Below, in pieces: positions 6,726 through 15,099 of a DNA stretch of 25,180 bases. The translations under genes and the position numbers were made by a program. Each line of letters starts with the position of its first letter. The first letter of the stretch is position 1. Location: contig CBIHLM010000061.1 of assembly GCA_966210515.1 (NCBI GenBank), forward strand, positions 1 through 25,180. The letters run 5' to 3'. This DNA comes from Paradesertivirga sp966210515. GTDB lineage: Bacteria; Bacteroidota; Bacteroidia; Sphingobacteriales; Sphingobacteriaceae. The notes under the pieces are model-generated. The model saw only the letters and a list, made by a program, of their open reading frames with translations. It was not told the DNA's origin and searched no databases.

Positions 6726-9236
6726 ATGCCTGTAACCACACACAATATCAAAGGTTTAACCACTAAGCAGGTACTTGAATCGCGGGAAAAACACGGCCCA
6801 AATACACTTGATTACAAAAAAGAAAATGGCTTCATTGATGCGCTAAAAAGCCTCGGCAAAGAACCCATGGTTATTCTGCTGCTCATAGCCTCGTTGGTCT
6901 ATTTCGTAAGCGGAGATCCAGGAGATGGGATTTTTCTGGCTTCAGCTATTGTTCTGGTTGCTGCCATTTCTTTATACCAGGATAAAAGAAGTCGCAATGC
7001 CTTGGAAAAACTAAAAGACTTCAGTCAACCCCATTGTAAAGTAATCCGAAATGGTATCGTTGTTGAAATTAAGAGCGACGAACTGGTTGTTGGCGACAGC
7101 CTGATAATTGAAGAAGGCACTTTAATTACAGCTGACGGCGTAATTGTACATTCGAACGACTTCTCGGTAAATGAATCTATACTCACAGGAGAGTCCCTCC
7201 CGGTTTACAAAGATAAAGAGAAAGAAGACAACCTGATTTATCATGGTACATCTGTAGCCAGCGGATTAGCAATTGCCACCATAAACGCAGTGGGTAACGA
7301 AACAAAATTAGGTAAGATCGGAAAAAGCCTGGAGAACATCCAAGAAGAAAAAACTCCACTCGAAAAACAGATAACCAATTTCGTAAAAAAGATGGTGATT
7401 ACAGGTGCCGTTGTTTTTTTAATTGTTTGGACCATAAATTATTTCAAGACACATGATGCACTCGACAGCCTGCTAAAAGCACTAACATTAGCCATGAGCA
7501 TTTTACCGGAAGAAATACCAGTAGCTTTCAGCACATTTATGGCATTGGGAGCCTGGCGTTTAATGAAAATGGGCATTGTAGTGAAACAGATGAAAACGGT
7601 TGAAACTTTAGGCAGCGCCACCGTACTGTGCATAGACAAAACGGGAACTATTACCGAAAGCAAAATGACGCTGGCAAAACTTTATGGAATTAAATCGGCA
7701 AAGATCTCAAATCCCGAAAGCCTTTTAAACAGCGATGAAACAGATCTTATAAAGCTAGCTATGTGGGCAAGCGAGCCAATCCCCTTCGATCCGATGGAAG
7801 TTGCGCTGCACACCGCTTATTCAGGTTTGGAGTTAAACGATGAAAGGCCAAACTTTAAAATGATCCACGAATATCCCCTTAGCGGACAACCGCCTATGAT
7901 GACGCACCTTTTCGAAAATGAGGCAGGCGAAAGGATTATAGCAGCAAAAGGAGCTCCTGAAGCACTGATGAAGCTTTCGGACATATCTGAAACCGAAAAA
8001 CAGCAGATCGAACAAATCATTAAAACACTCGGTTCCGACGGCTACCGTATTTTGGGAGTAGCACAATCTGAGTTTGCAGGTGATAATTTCCCTAAAACTC
8101 AGCAGGAATTTAAATTCCACTTTAAAGGACTTGTTGCATTCTATGATCCTCCGAAGAAAAACATACAGGCAGTTTTCGAAAAATTTTATGCAGCCGGAAT
8201 TTCTGTAAAGATAATTACCGGAGATTATCCGGCCACAACCACAGCCATTGCCAGACAAGTAAGGTTTAAAGGATATGAGAAAAGTATAACCGGCGATGAA
8301 CTGATGAAATTAACGAATGAAGAATTGCAGAATTGTGTAGAGAATACTAATGTATTTACACGGATGTTTCCGGAGGCAAAACTAAAAGTGATCAATGCTT
8401 TAAAAGAAAGGAAAGAAATAGTAGCGATGACAGGCGATGGTATTAATGACGGACCAGCCCTGAAGTCAGCTCATATTGGAATTGCAATGGGTAAAAAAGG
8501 CACAGAAATAGCTAAGCAAGCAGCGTCATTAATTTTGCTGGAAGACGATCTGTCGAAAATGGTGGATGCTGTTGCAATGGGAAGAAAAATATATTCCAAT
8601 TTGAAAAAAGCTATTCAATACGTAATATCAATTCATATTCCTATCATACTTACAGTCTTTATTCCATTAACCTTGGGGTGGATATACCCTAATATTTTCT
8701 CGCCGGTACATATCATATTCTTAGAGCTGGTAATGGGGCCTACCTGCTCTATCATATACGAAAACGAACCAATGGAAGAGAAAACAATGATTCAGAAGCC
8801 TCGTCCATTTACAAACACCTTTTTTAAACGAAAAGAGCTCACAACAAGTATTGTTCAGGGTTTGGCTATTACTGTGGGAACTCTCAGCGCTTATCAGTAT
8901 GCCGTGCACCAGGGGCTAAATGAATCACATACAAGAACGATGGTCTTTACCGTGCTTATTTCGGCTAATATCTTTCTGACGTTAATAAATCGCTCCTTTT
9001 ATTATTCTATCCTCACCACGTTGAAATACAAGAACGGTTTGGTTTTACTCATTATCAGCGTAACCATTGCAATAACAGGAATATTACTTTTTTTCGATCC
9101 ATTAGCAGAATTCTTCGGATTCGAACCCTTAAATTTTCAGCAATTATCCTTATGTCTGATTATTGGATTTTTGTCTGTAATCTGGTATGAGATAATAAAG
9201 TGGAGAAAACGAAAAACAGCCGCACTACCGGGCTAA
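6726..9236 (+). CDS. P-type cation-transporting ATPase (P2-like, PEE-I-P subgroup)
   Basis: This 836-residue inner-membrane pump has the full P-type order. An N-terminal domain with HGPNTL (23-28) precedes two membrane helices, then the actuator with TGES (154-157), helices 3-4 with PEEIP (261-265), the phosphorylation site DKTGT (304-308, Asp304), the nucleotide site KGAPE (408-412) and the hinge TGDGIND (569-575), then about six further helices. There is no heavy-metal domain or CPC motif, so it is not a copper or zinc pump. Helix 4 has PEEIP where calcium pumps have PEGLP. Helix 6 reads ELVMGPTCSIIYENEP (667-682), unlike the NxxTD of SERCA. This matches a bacterial subgroup whose ion I cannot name; calcium-like specificity is a guess. 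Confidence 0.92.
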   Translation: MPVTTHNIKGLTTKQVLESREKHGPNTLDYKKENGFIDALKSLGKEPMVILLLIASLVYFVSGDPGDGIFLASAIVLVAAISLYQDKRSRNALEKLKDFSQPHCKVIRNGIVVEIKSDELVVGDSLIIEEGTLITADGVIVHSNDFSVNESILTGESLPVYKDKEKEDNLIYHGTSVASGLAIATINAVGNETKLGKIGKSLENIQEEKTPLEKQITNFVKKMVITGAVVFLIVWTINYFKTHDALDSLLKALTLAMSILPEEIPVAFSTFMALGAWRLMKMGIVVKQMKTVETLGSATVLCIDKTGTITESKMTLAKLYGIKSAKISNPESLLNSDETDLIKLAMWASEPIPFDPMEVALHTAYSGLELNDERPNFKMIHEYPLSGQPPMMTHLFENEAGERIIAAKGAPEALMKLSDISETEKQQIEQIIKTLGSDGYRILGVAQSEFAGDNFPKTQQEFKFHFKGLVAFYDPPKKNIQAVFEKFYAAGISVKIITGDYPATTTAIARQVRFKGYEKSITGDELMKLTNEELQNCVENTNVFTRMFPEAKLKVINALKERKEIVAMTGDGINDGPALKSAHIGIAMGKKGTEIAKQAASLILLEDDLSKMVDAVAMGRKIYSNLKKAIQYVISIHIPIILTVFIPLTLGWIYPNIFSPVHIIFLELVMGPTCSIIYENEPMEEKTMIQKPRPFTNTFFKRKELTTSIVQGLAITVGTLSAYQYAVHQGLNESHTRTMVFTVLISANIFLTLINRSFYYSILTTLKYKNGLVLLIISVTIAITGILLFFDPLAEFFGFEPLNFQQLSLCLIIGFLSVIWYEIIKWRKRKTAALPG

Positions 9237-9351
9237 AATTTGTGACAAATGCCTTAGAGAAAAGATCTTAGAAAGATTCCAGCTTCAGATGATCAAAAGA
9301 TGATTATCAAAAAGAAATCCTGAGGTGTCGAACCAGCATAAATAGAATGCA

Positions 9352-10416
9352 TTACGCCGTCTTCTTATGCTTTTTTTCTTCAGCCAGTTCAAGCTCTTCT
9401 TTGTTTGGCTGAGGTTCTTCCTGTTCCATGGAGGCGGCTTTCTCATACTGAAGCTTAACAAACATTGGAAAATGATCAGATCCGGCCGCATCAAGTTTTT
9501 CTATTTGGATCAATTTAAAATCTGTCGAACAAAATACATGATCCAGGGGAAATCGCAAAAATCGGTGTTGGGCATGAAATGTGTTAAAAAATCCTCTTCC
9601 CTTTCGGGGATCTAAAAGACCACTTATCTTACAAAACAAAGCCGTGGTGTAACTCCAGGCTACATCGTTCAAATCCCCCACCACAATTACCGGGAGTGGA
9701 TTGTCTTTCGCTTTATCTGCGACCAAAAGTAACTCTTTATCCCGTTCGGTAGAACGCGGATTTTCCTGAGGTACCGGCGGTGTAGGATGAACACAATATA
9801 ACTGAACTTTTTGACCGCAGGGAAGCACAATAATGGTATGTATAGAGGGAACATCATCCTCTACTAAAAATTTCACCTTTGAATTCTGTAACTCGAGCTT
9901 AGAATACAACAACATTCCGTAGGTATTCTCCTGAGGCACTTTTATGTGATACGGGTAGATTTCCATAAGTTCTGCAGTCTCATGCTCCCACCAATTATCG
10001 GTCTCTAATAACAATAGTACATCCGGATTTGCCGCATAAATATTTGCCAGATAGGCCTTCGATTCTTTGTTGTACTGTAAAACATTTCCAGTCATTAAGG
10101 CAATGTCCTGCTTCGGAAACTCTTTTTCAGGTCTGATTACCTCTTTTTTACTTAAAACAGTAAATGGATAAACCTGGTAAAAAAGATAACAGATATTTGC
10201 GAATAATAAGATGGTAATGAAATACAAGGGCTTATCAGGCGATAAATTCACAAACACCAGGGCTCCAACAAATAACAGCAGACAAACTATTAATTTCTGG
10301 AAACGCGGATACTCAAAAACTCTGAATGCCCAATAATCATTCCGCACCAGCGGAACGAGAGAAATCAATACAAATAGAACGCTTAAAACTTCAATTAAAA
10401 TTTTCAGTTGAGTCAT
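9352..10416 (-). CDS. Endonuclease/exonuclease/phosphatase family protein, membrane-anchored
   Basis: Three N-terminal membrane segments (about 5-24, 41-58 and 63-83) precede an EEP catalytic domain. Its motifs are all present: Asn111 in GNVLQYN, Glu138 in LLLLETD, His210 in CVHPTPP, Asp248 and Asn250 in VGDLNDVAWS, Asp292-His293 in PLDHVF, and Asp314-His315 in GSDHFPM. EEP enzymes cut phosphodiester bonds in nucleic acids or phospholipids with magnesium. By the positive-inside rule the domain could face the periplasm, as in YafD-like proteins, but the topology is uncertain. The C-terminal 25 residues are a charged Glu/Lys tail. The ATG at 10416 is well placed. The natural substrate is unknown. 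Confidence 0.88.
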   Translation of the reverse strand: MTQLKILIEVLSVLFVLISLVPLVRNDYWAFRVFEYPRFQKLIVCLLLFVGALVFVNLSPDKPLYFITILLFANICYLFYQVYPFTVLSKKEVIRPEKEFPKQDIALMTGNVLQYNKESKAYLANIYAANPDVLLLLETDNWWEHETAELMEIYPYHIKVPQENTYGMLLYSKLELQNSKVKFLVEDDVPSIHTIIVLPCGQKVQLYCVHPTPPVPQENPRSTERDKELLLVADKAKDNPLPVIVVGDLNDVAWSYTTALFCKISGLLDPRKGRGFFNTFHAQHRFLRFPLDHVFCSTDFKLIQIEKLDAAGSDHFPMFVKLQYEKAASMEQEEPQPNKEELELAEEKKHKKTA

Positions 10417-10681
10417 TAAAAGAAGGCTTTAAGTAGTAACAAAAAAAAAGCAGATGTGTGTTTTGGGATAGCCACTTTCTTACTTTCACTATGAATTTAT
10501 CGACCGACAATCAATCATTTATATACGCTTCAAGAATCGCCCGGTCATTATTAGCAGTATTCTGAAGAAGCTTCGATGCTCAATAGATCGTATCTCGCAA
10601 AGCTTCCTCAGAATTCTTAAAAATTTTGTCGCTCCCCGCTTGAGAATCCAGTATCTTACTGCAAAAGGTGAGCTATTTATA

Positions 10682-11116
10682 TCAAACTAATTTAGCATTT
10701 AACGAAATTGACACAGCCGACAATGCTTTGCTCACCGGACAGCCCGCTTTTGCTGCATTTGCCAAACGTAGAAATTCCTCTTCAGAAATACCCGGCACCG
10801 TTCCTGTTAAATTCAATTCGATGGAGGTTATAGAAAATCCATTTTCTCCCGGATCAAGTCTCACGGCAGCTTCGGTTTTCAACTCGGTCGGCACAAAGCC
10901 CGCCTCTGTTAACTGGAAGCTTAAAGCCATAGAAAAGCAACCCGCGTGTGCGGCGGCAATTAGTTCTTCTGGATTTGTTCCTGCTTTTCCGTCTTCATTT
11001 TCGAAACGTGCCGAAGTAGAATAAGGAGTATTATTTAGTACTCCGCTAGTAGAAGTTAATGACCCTTTTCCTTCTTTACCTGTACCATTCCATACAGCAG
11101 TTGATCTTCTTATCAT
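10682..11116 (-). CDS. osmC: OsmC family peroxiredoxin
   Basis: The 144-residue product is a full-length OsmC/Ohr-fold protein. The two redox cysteines are Cys60 in AAAHAGCFSMAL and Cys126 in AKAGCPVSKAL. Together with Glu50/Glu51 in NPEELIAAAH they mark the OsmC subgroup, which reduces organic hydroperoxides in the cytoplasm as a homodimer. An ATG at 11116 (MIRRSTAVW) matches the family start; a TTG at 11125 would add three residues and is less likely. The gene is divergent from the amino acid permease, with 100 bases between starts. The EEP gene lies 265 bases downstream on the same strand, too far to assume an operon. Confidence 0.93.
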   Translation of the reverse strand: MIRRSTAVWNGTGKEGKGSLTSTSGVLNNTPYSTSARFENEDGKAGTNPEELIAAAHAGCFSMALSFQLTEAGFVPTELKTEAAVRLDPGENGFSITSIELNLTGTVPGISEEEFLRLANAAKAGCPVSKALSAVSISLNAKLV

Positions 11117-11146
11117 AATTTTCAATTAATTTTTTATGGAAATATA

Positions 11147-11158
11147 TTCATTTATGAA
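11147..11158. promoter_or_regulatory. Short palindrome between osmC and the permease gene
   Basis: TTCATTTATGAA has 5-bp arms and a 2-base spacer, 31 bases upstream of the osmC ATG and 58 bases before the permease start. It is a possible operator for a shared regulator. Its short length and AT-richness make chance likely. Confidence 0.2.
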
Positions 11159-11216
11159 CAATATTTAATCCTATCGGTTTGATTTTTAACTGAAATTTAT
11201 CATCACTAAGCCATTC

Positions 11217-12593
11217 ATGCAAGAAGAGCAGATTTTTGAAGAGAAAACCGAACTTGAAAGAAAGCTAGGCCTTACCGAAACACTCTCGATTGTTGTCAAT
11301 CGAATAATCGGTTCGGGGATTTTCAGGACCCCTGCCCCGATCATGTTTATCACGGCCTCTGTAAGCATGTTTTACGGAGTTTGGATTCTGGGCGGCATCG
11401 CAACAATTCTGGGCGCTTTATGTTATGCCGAGCTAGTCGCAATGATGCCACGTTCGGGTGGCCCTTATGTTTTTCTTAAAGCTGCTTACCCTCCGATTGT
11501 TACCTTTTTACGAGGCTGGGCAATGTTCTTTGTTTCCGAAACCGGAGCGATTGCAGCGGTAGCCCTATTTTTCTCTGAAAACGCACTAGCAACAGCAGGC
11601 TTAAAAATCGGTGGTTTTCAGGAAGGGATATTAGCCATTTCTCTTGTTTTAATACTGACCGCAGCAAATTCTTTTGGCATACAATTAAGCGGTATATTTC
11701 AGAATATTTTTAGTTTTTTAAAAGTAGGTCTGCTTATTTCAATTATCGCCTTAAGCGCATCGCAGGGAATTGAGAAACAAAATTTCGCTGATGCTGTGGA
11801 CAAACCATGGAGCTGGGCGGGCATCATCTCTATTTTTACAGCATTGAGATATGGCTTTTTTGCATATAGCGGATGGGAAGGCGCCACCTATGTTGCTGAA
11901 GAGGTGAAAAATCCCAGAAAAAACCTTCCTCTTTCACTTTTTCTCGGAATCGGAGTCGTAATGCTTTTATATCTTTTGATCAACACGGCTTATCTGAATT
12001 TGCTGGGGCCCGAAACTATGGGTGCTTCTAAAGGTGTCGCCATAGATTCTATGAAAGTAGTTTTAGGCTCGGCAGGTGGCTTATTAGTGGCGGCAGCAAT
12101 AATGGTGAGCACATTTGGTAATGTAAACACTCAGATATTGGTAAAAAGCCGAACCTGGTATGCAATGGCCCGCGACAAATTATTTTTTAACTCGCTTTCG
12201 CGGATACACCCAAAATATAAAACCCCAAACTACTCCATGTTTGCACAAGCCGGATGGGCCTCGGTTTTAATACTGCTTGCAACTTTTGCCGAAAGTGCTT
12301 ACGAAGCAGTAATTGATTATTTCTCTTTTACGTCTTCTGTGTTTAATGTACTAACCTTTGCCTCTGTATACGTCTTGCGGCAAAAGTATCCGGATGTTTT
12401 AAGACCCTATAAAACATGGGGCTATCCGATAACATTAATAATTGTATTGTTAATTCAGGCGACCTTTATGGTTGTTACACTGGTTACAGCTTTTATCCCT
12501 TCCCTGTTGGGGATTGCACTAACTCTCACCGGTTTAATATACTACCACTTCTCGGTTCCGGAGGAAATGAAGAAAAGTTCCACACAACTATAA
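11217..12593 (+). CDS. APC family amino acid permease
   Basis: This is a 458-residue integral membrane protein with about twelve hydrophobic helices. Helix 1 carries the broken-helix motif VNRIIGSGIFRTP (28-39), the substrate-binding GSGIF signature of the amino acid/polyamine/organocation superfamily. The segment GALCYAELVAMMPRSGGPYVFLK after helix 2 is the second family hallmark. The layout is closest to LAT-type exchangers and related bacterial permeases. Which amino acid is moved cannot be told. The ATG at 11217 gives a 20-residue cytoplasmic N-terminus. It is divergent from osmC and convergent with the TetR gene, with 21 bases between stops. Confidence 0.92.
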   Translation: MQEEQIFEEKTELERKLGLTETLSIVVNRIIGSGIFRTPAPIMFITASVSMFYGVWILGGIATILGALCYAELVAMMPRSGGPYVFLKAAYPPIVTFLRGWAMFFVSETGAIAAVALFFSENALATAGLKIGGFQEGILAISLVLILTAANSFGIQLSGIFQNIFSFLKVGLLISIIALSASQGIEKQNFADAVDKPWSWAGIISIFTALRYGFFAYSGWEGATYVAEEVKNPRKNLPLSLFLGIGVVMLLYLLINTAYLNLLGPETMGASKGVAIDSMKVVLGSAGGLLVAAAIMVSTFGNVNTQILVKSRTWYAMARDKLFFNSLSRIHPKYKTPNYSMFAQAGWASVLILLATFAESAYEAVIDYFSFTSSVFNVLTFASVYVLRQKYPDVLRPYKTWGYPITLIIVLLIQATFMVVTLVTAFIPSLLGIALTLTGLIYYHFSVPEEMKKSSTQL

Positions 12594-12614
12594 AATCCCG
12601 ATATACCGGAAAAA

Positions 12615-13292
12615 CTAAGCTTTTCTGATACTTGAAAACACCAGACTCTCTAAGAATAAAATTATTTTAGACTCATCTTTGGTGGCACCAAAATCTGTTA
12701 AAGATGGCAGGTTCTTCATATAAAATTTCTGCGAATGGGCCATTTCAATTATGGTACTCGACAACGAAAAACGGAAACTATAATCCGGATTATATTCTTC
12801 AATAAACCCGGCTACTCTGGCACATAAATCCTTAAACGGCTTAAAAAAATTGGCCTGATTATCCTCAGTTACGTGCTTGGTTAAATACGATTTGGCTCCT
12901 TCGGCCATAACAATCTCGTATAAAAGCGATTCATTAATATAACTCGTCGTTAAATCATCTACCACCGGTGCAGAAAGCAACTTTATAGCAATCCTTATTT
13001 TATCTTCTGGATTTTGTATGTTATTGGTCTGAAATATTAGGCGGTATTCCTGCCAACTCCAATACCAGTCTACAATGTACAGCAACAACCGATGTTTATT
13101 TTCAAAGTATCGGTAAATACCAGCCTCTGTTGTGCCGATAGCTATCGCGAGTTTTTTAAAGGTAAATACCTCAAAACCCATTTTATGTATCAAAGTAATC
13201 CCATGCTGGATTATCTTTTTTCCTAACTCTGATTCTTCTGGATTTCGCAGAAATAGTTTATCGTTAATGTTGAATTTTAGATAGAGTTCCAT
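12615..13292 (-). CDS. TetR/AcrR family transcriptional regulator
   Basis: The 225-residue protein has an N-terminal TetR helix-turn-helix: FTFKKLAIAIGTTEAGIYRY (residues 43-62) followed by FENKHRLLLYIVDWYWSW. The C-terminal two thirds are helical, with no recognised Pfam-like ligand signature. TetR proteins repress as dimers and are released by a small ligand. The gene is divergent from carbonic anhydrase, with 110 bases between the starts. A 17-bp palindrome in that gap is the obvious operator, so the regulator probably controls itself and the carbonic anhydrase/DUF2490 pair. The ligand is unknown. The ATG at 13292 gives an unusual 22-residue arm before the DNA-binding domain. Confidence 0.88.
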   Translation of the reverse strand: MELYLKFNINDKLFLRNPEESELGKKIIQHGITLIHKMGFEVFTFKKLAIAIGTTEAGIYRYFENKHRLLLYIVDWYWSWQEYRLIFQTNNIQNPEDKIRIAIKLLSAPVVDDLTTSYINESLLYEIVMAEGAKSYLTKHVTEDNQANFFKPFKDLCARVAGFIEEYNPDYSFRFSLSSTIIEMAHSQKFYMKNLPSLTDFGATKDESKIILFLESLVFSSIRKA

Positions 13293-13309
13293 TTGGAAAT
13301 TGAATAGGG

Positions 13310-13317
13310 CAAATGTA
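13310..13317 (-). promoter_or_regulatory. -7 element TACATTTG for the TetR gene
   Basis: On the minus strand TACATTTG matches TAnnTTTG exactly and lies 17 bases before the TetR ATG. The region where a -33 element should be is close to the 17-bp palindrome, which fits autoregulation. Confidence 0.5.
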
Positions 13318-13330
13318 ACGTTATTTTTAT

Positions 13331-13366
13331 TGATAGTATTACTATCATTTTAAATAATATTACTAT
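13331..13366. promoter_or_regulatory. Putative TetR operator: 17-bp palindrome plus a repeated half-site
   Basis: TGATAGTATTACTATCA (13331-13347) is a perfect 17-bp palindrome with a central T. Its core TATTACTAT (13337-13345) recurs at 13358-13366, exactly 21 bases on, or two helical turns. The palindrome lies near the -33 region of the TetR promoter and also upstream of the carbonic anhydrase -7 box, while the second half-site touches that box. This is a standard layout for one regulator controlling two divergent promoters. Confidence 0.6.
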
Positions 13367-13371
13367 GTTTG
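13364..13371 (+). promoter_or_regulatory. -7 element TATGTTTG for the carbonic anhydrase operon
   Basis: TATGTTTG matches the Bacteroidota -7 consensus exactly, 31 bases before the ATG at 13403. No TTG is found at the usual -33 distance; that stretch is taken up by the palindrome's right arm. Confidence 0.5.
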
Positions 13372-13402
13372 TCTAAAACCCGAAACACCTAAAAACAAAC
13401 AG

Positions 13403-14077
13403 ATGAAAACATTAACAAAAGAAATGCAGGCTTCTTTATCTCCTCAGAAAGCTATTGAGCTTTTAATGGATGGTAATAAACGATTTGTAAGCAATCTGAA
13501 ATACAATCGCAATTTATTGCAGCAGGTGAATGAAACGTCCGATGGGCAGCACCCGTTCGCCATTGTGTTAAGTTGTATCGATTCGCGAACGTCAGCCGAA
13601 TTGATTTTTGATCAGGGTCTTGGAGATATTTTCAGCGCCAGAATTGCTGGAAATATAGTGAATGAAGACATTTTAGGAAGCATGGAATTTGCCTGTAAAG
13701 TAGCAGGGGCCAAAGTAGTTGTTGTACTTGGTCATACAAAATGTGGTGCTGTGAAAGGTGCATGCGATGATGTAAAATTAGACAACCTGAGCATTTTACT
13801 TGAAAAGCTTAAGCCAGCAGTGAATGCGGAAACAACGGTTTCCCTAAATCGCACGGCGGCCAATCCAGAATTTGTTGAAAAAGTTGCAGCTCTGAATGTT
13901 AAACTCACCATGGAGAAAATAATAGAAAAAAGCCCGCTGCTAAACCAAATGCTGTTGGAAAATGAAATTGCCCTCGTTGGTGGAATGTATAATGTGGACA
14001 CTGGAATTGTTGAATTTTATCAAAAAAGTGATTCCGTAAACCAAGTTGAAGCAGAAGCCGTTAGGGAAGATTTCTAA
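13403..14077 (+). CDS. Beta-class carbonic anhydrase
   Basis: This 224-residue zinc enzyme interconverts carbon dioxide and bicarbonate. The zinc ligands are Cys58 in LSCIDSR, His111 and Cys114 in LGHTKCGA, and the Asp60-Arg62 pair of the active site is intact. The segment ARIAGNIVNEDILGSMEFA (79-97) is another family hallmark. No signal peptide is visible, so it should act in the cytoplasm. It is the first gene of a two-gene unit: the DUF2490 gene starts three bases after its stop. The divergent TetR gene and the shared palindrome suggest repression by that regulator. Such stand-alone anhydrases often sit beside SulP transporters in Bacteroidota; none is present here. Confidence 0.93.
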   Translation: MKTLTKEMQASLSPQKAIELLMDGNKRFVSNLKYNRNLLQQVNETSDGQHPFAIVLSCIDSRTSAELIFDQGLGDIFSARIAGNIVNEDILGSMEFACKVAGAKVVVVLGHTKCGAVKGACDDVKLDNLSILLEKLKPAVNAETTVSLNRTAANPEFVEKVAALNVKLTMEKIIEKSPLLNQMLLENEIALVGGMYNVDTGIVEFYQKSDSVNQVEAEAVREDF

Positions 14078-14080
14078 TAT

Positions 14081-14806
14081 ATGGCTTTGAAGATAATCGA
14101 GGCAAAATTACCTTTTAAAAAGACGCTGATGATAGCTCTTCTATCATCAGGTCTTTCTTCTTTCGCTCAGCAAAAGAATCTTCCTGACCTTGGAAACTGG
14201 ACTATGTTTTTTGGGCAGGTACGTTTCCACGATAAATGGAGCATTCATGCAGAAGCCCAGCATCGCGACTATGGCCTGCTTTCAGAACCCGAGCAGATAT
14301 TACTACGGGGAGGTTTAAACTATCATATTTCTCCCAATGCGGTGGCGACCGCAGGATATGGCCGGATTACGAATTATCAATTGGATGACGATGTGATTCA
14401 AACACCCTCAACATCCGAAAACCGTGTCTGGCAACAAGTCCTTCTTCGGAATAACTTTGGAAGGTTTTTTCTTGAGCACAGGTACAGGCTCGAACAGCGA
14501 TGGATAAAATCGAACAATTCTGAACGGTATCTTGACAGAGCACGATACTTGATGCGTGTTTCGATACCTGTAACTTCTAAAGAAATAGAAAAAAACAGTC
14601 TGTTTCTGAGTTTTTATGATGAAGTGTTTATTCACTTTACATCTACTCCTTTTGATAGAAATCGACTTTACGGAGCTATTGCCTATCAACTTGCTCCAAA
14701 CGCCAATGTGCAATTGGGATATTTGGCCCAAACAGTCAATAACACCACAAAAAGCTATTTACAGACCGCTGTAAACTATACGCTCGACTTAAGAAAAAAA
14801 CGATGA
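14081..14806 (+). CDS. DUF2490 family outer-membrane protein
   Basis: The 241-residue product begins with a charged stretch and a hydrophobic core ending in SSGLSSFA, so signal peptidase I should cut after Ala29. The mature part has alternating aromatic and polar strands and closes in a basic LDLRKKR tail. GNWTMFFGQVRFHDKWSIHAE near residues 38-58 and the FLEHRYRLEQRW segment (127-138) are typical of DUF2490, a predicted small beta-barrel. Its role is unknown. Being only three bases behind carbonic anhydrase, it is almost certainly co-transcribed and translationally coupled, which hints at a link to bicarbonate or pH handling. Confidence 0.85.
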   Translation: MALKIIEAKLPFKKTLMIALLSSGLSSFAQQKNLPDLGNWTMFFGQVRFHDKWSIHAEAQHRDYGLLSEPEQILLRGGLNYHISPNAVATAGYGRITNYQLDDDVIQTPSTSENRVWQQVLLRNNFGRFFLEHRYRLEQRWIKSNNSERYLDRARYLMRVSIPVTSKEIEKNSLFLSFYDEVFIHFTSTPFDRNRLYGAIAYQLAPNANVQLGYLAQTVNNTTKSYLQTAVNYTLDLRKKR

Positions 14807-14809
14807 GAG

Positions 14810-14835
14810 AACAAACGCTTATTTTGTTATTTTTT
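14810..14835 (+). terminator. Weak AT-rich terminator after the DUF2490 gene
   Basis: AACAAA (14810-14815) pairs with TTTGTT (14823-14828) around a 7-base loop, followed by A and six T residues. The stem is short and has few G-C pairs. It overlaps the stop codon of the convergent DUF3820 gene. Confidence 0.35.
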
Positions 14836-15045
14836 CACTGATTTTAAAGGAGTCAGCAGGTATTCAAGACCATTTAATTTAATCTCGTACATCGTAGAAA
14901 GAAGGATTCCCAGCTTGCCTGCCGGGAATCCTTTTTGATTAAACCATACCAGATAACTTTCGGGAAGGTTACAAATCAAATAACCTTGATATTTACCAAA
15001 GGGCATTTTCATACTCACCAATTGCATCAGAATTTCCGGATCCAT
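14827..15045 (-). CDS. DUF3820 family protein
   Basis: This 72-residue protein is a complete DUF3820 member. The family pattern is clear: MPFGKYQGYLICNLPESYLVWF followed by KGFPAGKLG, a tyrosine-rich helix and LNGLEYLL before the C-terminus. These proteins are small and cytoplasmic, with no proven function; some are annotated as putative quorum-sensing regulators without evidence that I know of. The ATG at 15045 lies four bases from an exact TAGATTTG -7 box, so the mRNA may be nearly leaderless. The gene converges on DUF2490 and sits 55 bases upstream of the L,D-transpeptidase stop on the same strand. Confidence 0.85.
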   Translation of the reverse strand: MDPEILMQLVSMKMPFGKYQGYLICNLPESYLVWFNQKGFPAGKLGILLSTMYEIKLNGLEYLLTPLKSVKK

Positions 15046-15049
15046 GTTT

Positions 15050-15057
15050 CAAATCTA
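15050..15057 (-). promoter_or_regulatory. -7 element TAGATTTG for the DUF3820 gene
   Basis: TAGATTTG on the minus strand matches TAnnTTTG exactly and ends only four bases before the ATG. If used, transcription would start at or next to the start codon. No good -33 TTG lies at 19-21 bases. Confidence 0.35.
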
Positions 15058-15099
15058 CATAAATCTTAAACTGCTTTTAAAGCAAGTATTTAATTCAAC

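Noticed and set aside
7833..8258. 141-aa minus-strand frame in the P-type ATPase
   Set aside because: Antisense to the conserved nucleotide-binding region; Cys- and Phe-rich with no family pattern.
9238..9250. Palindrome ATTTGTGACAAAT right after the ATPase stop
   Set aside because: No T-run follows and the stem is AT-rich, so it is not a terminator; a lone short palindrome here is not evidence of an operator.
10417..10681. Search for features between the EEP and OsmC genes
   Set aside because: There is a poly-A stretch near 10440 but no hairpin, gene or clear promoter that I can support.
10668..11024. 118-aa plus-strand frame over osmC
   Set aside because: Antisense shadow of a complete OsmC gene.
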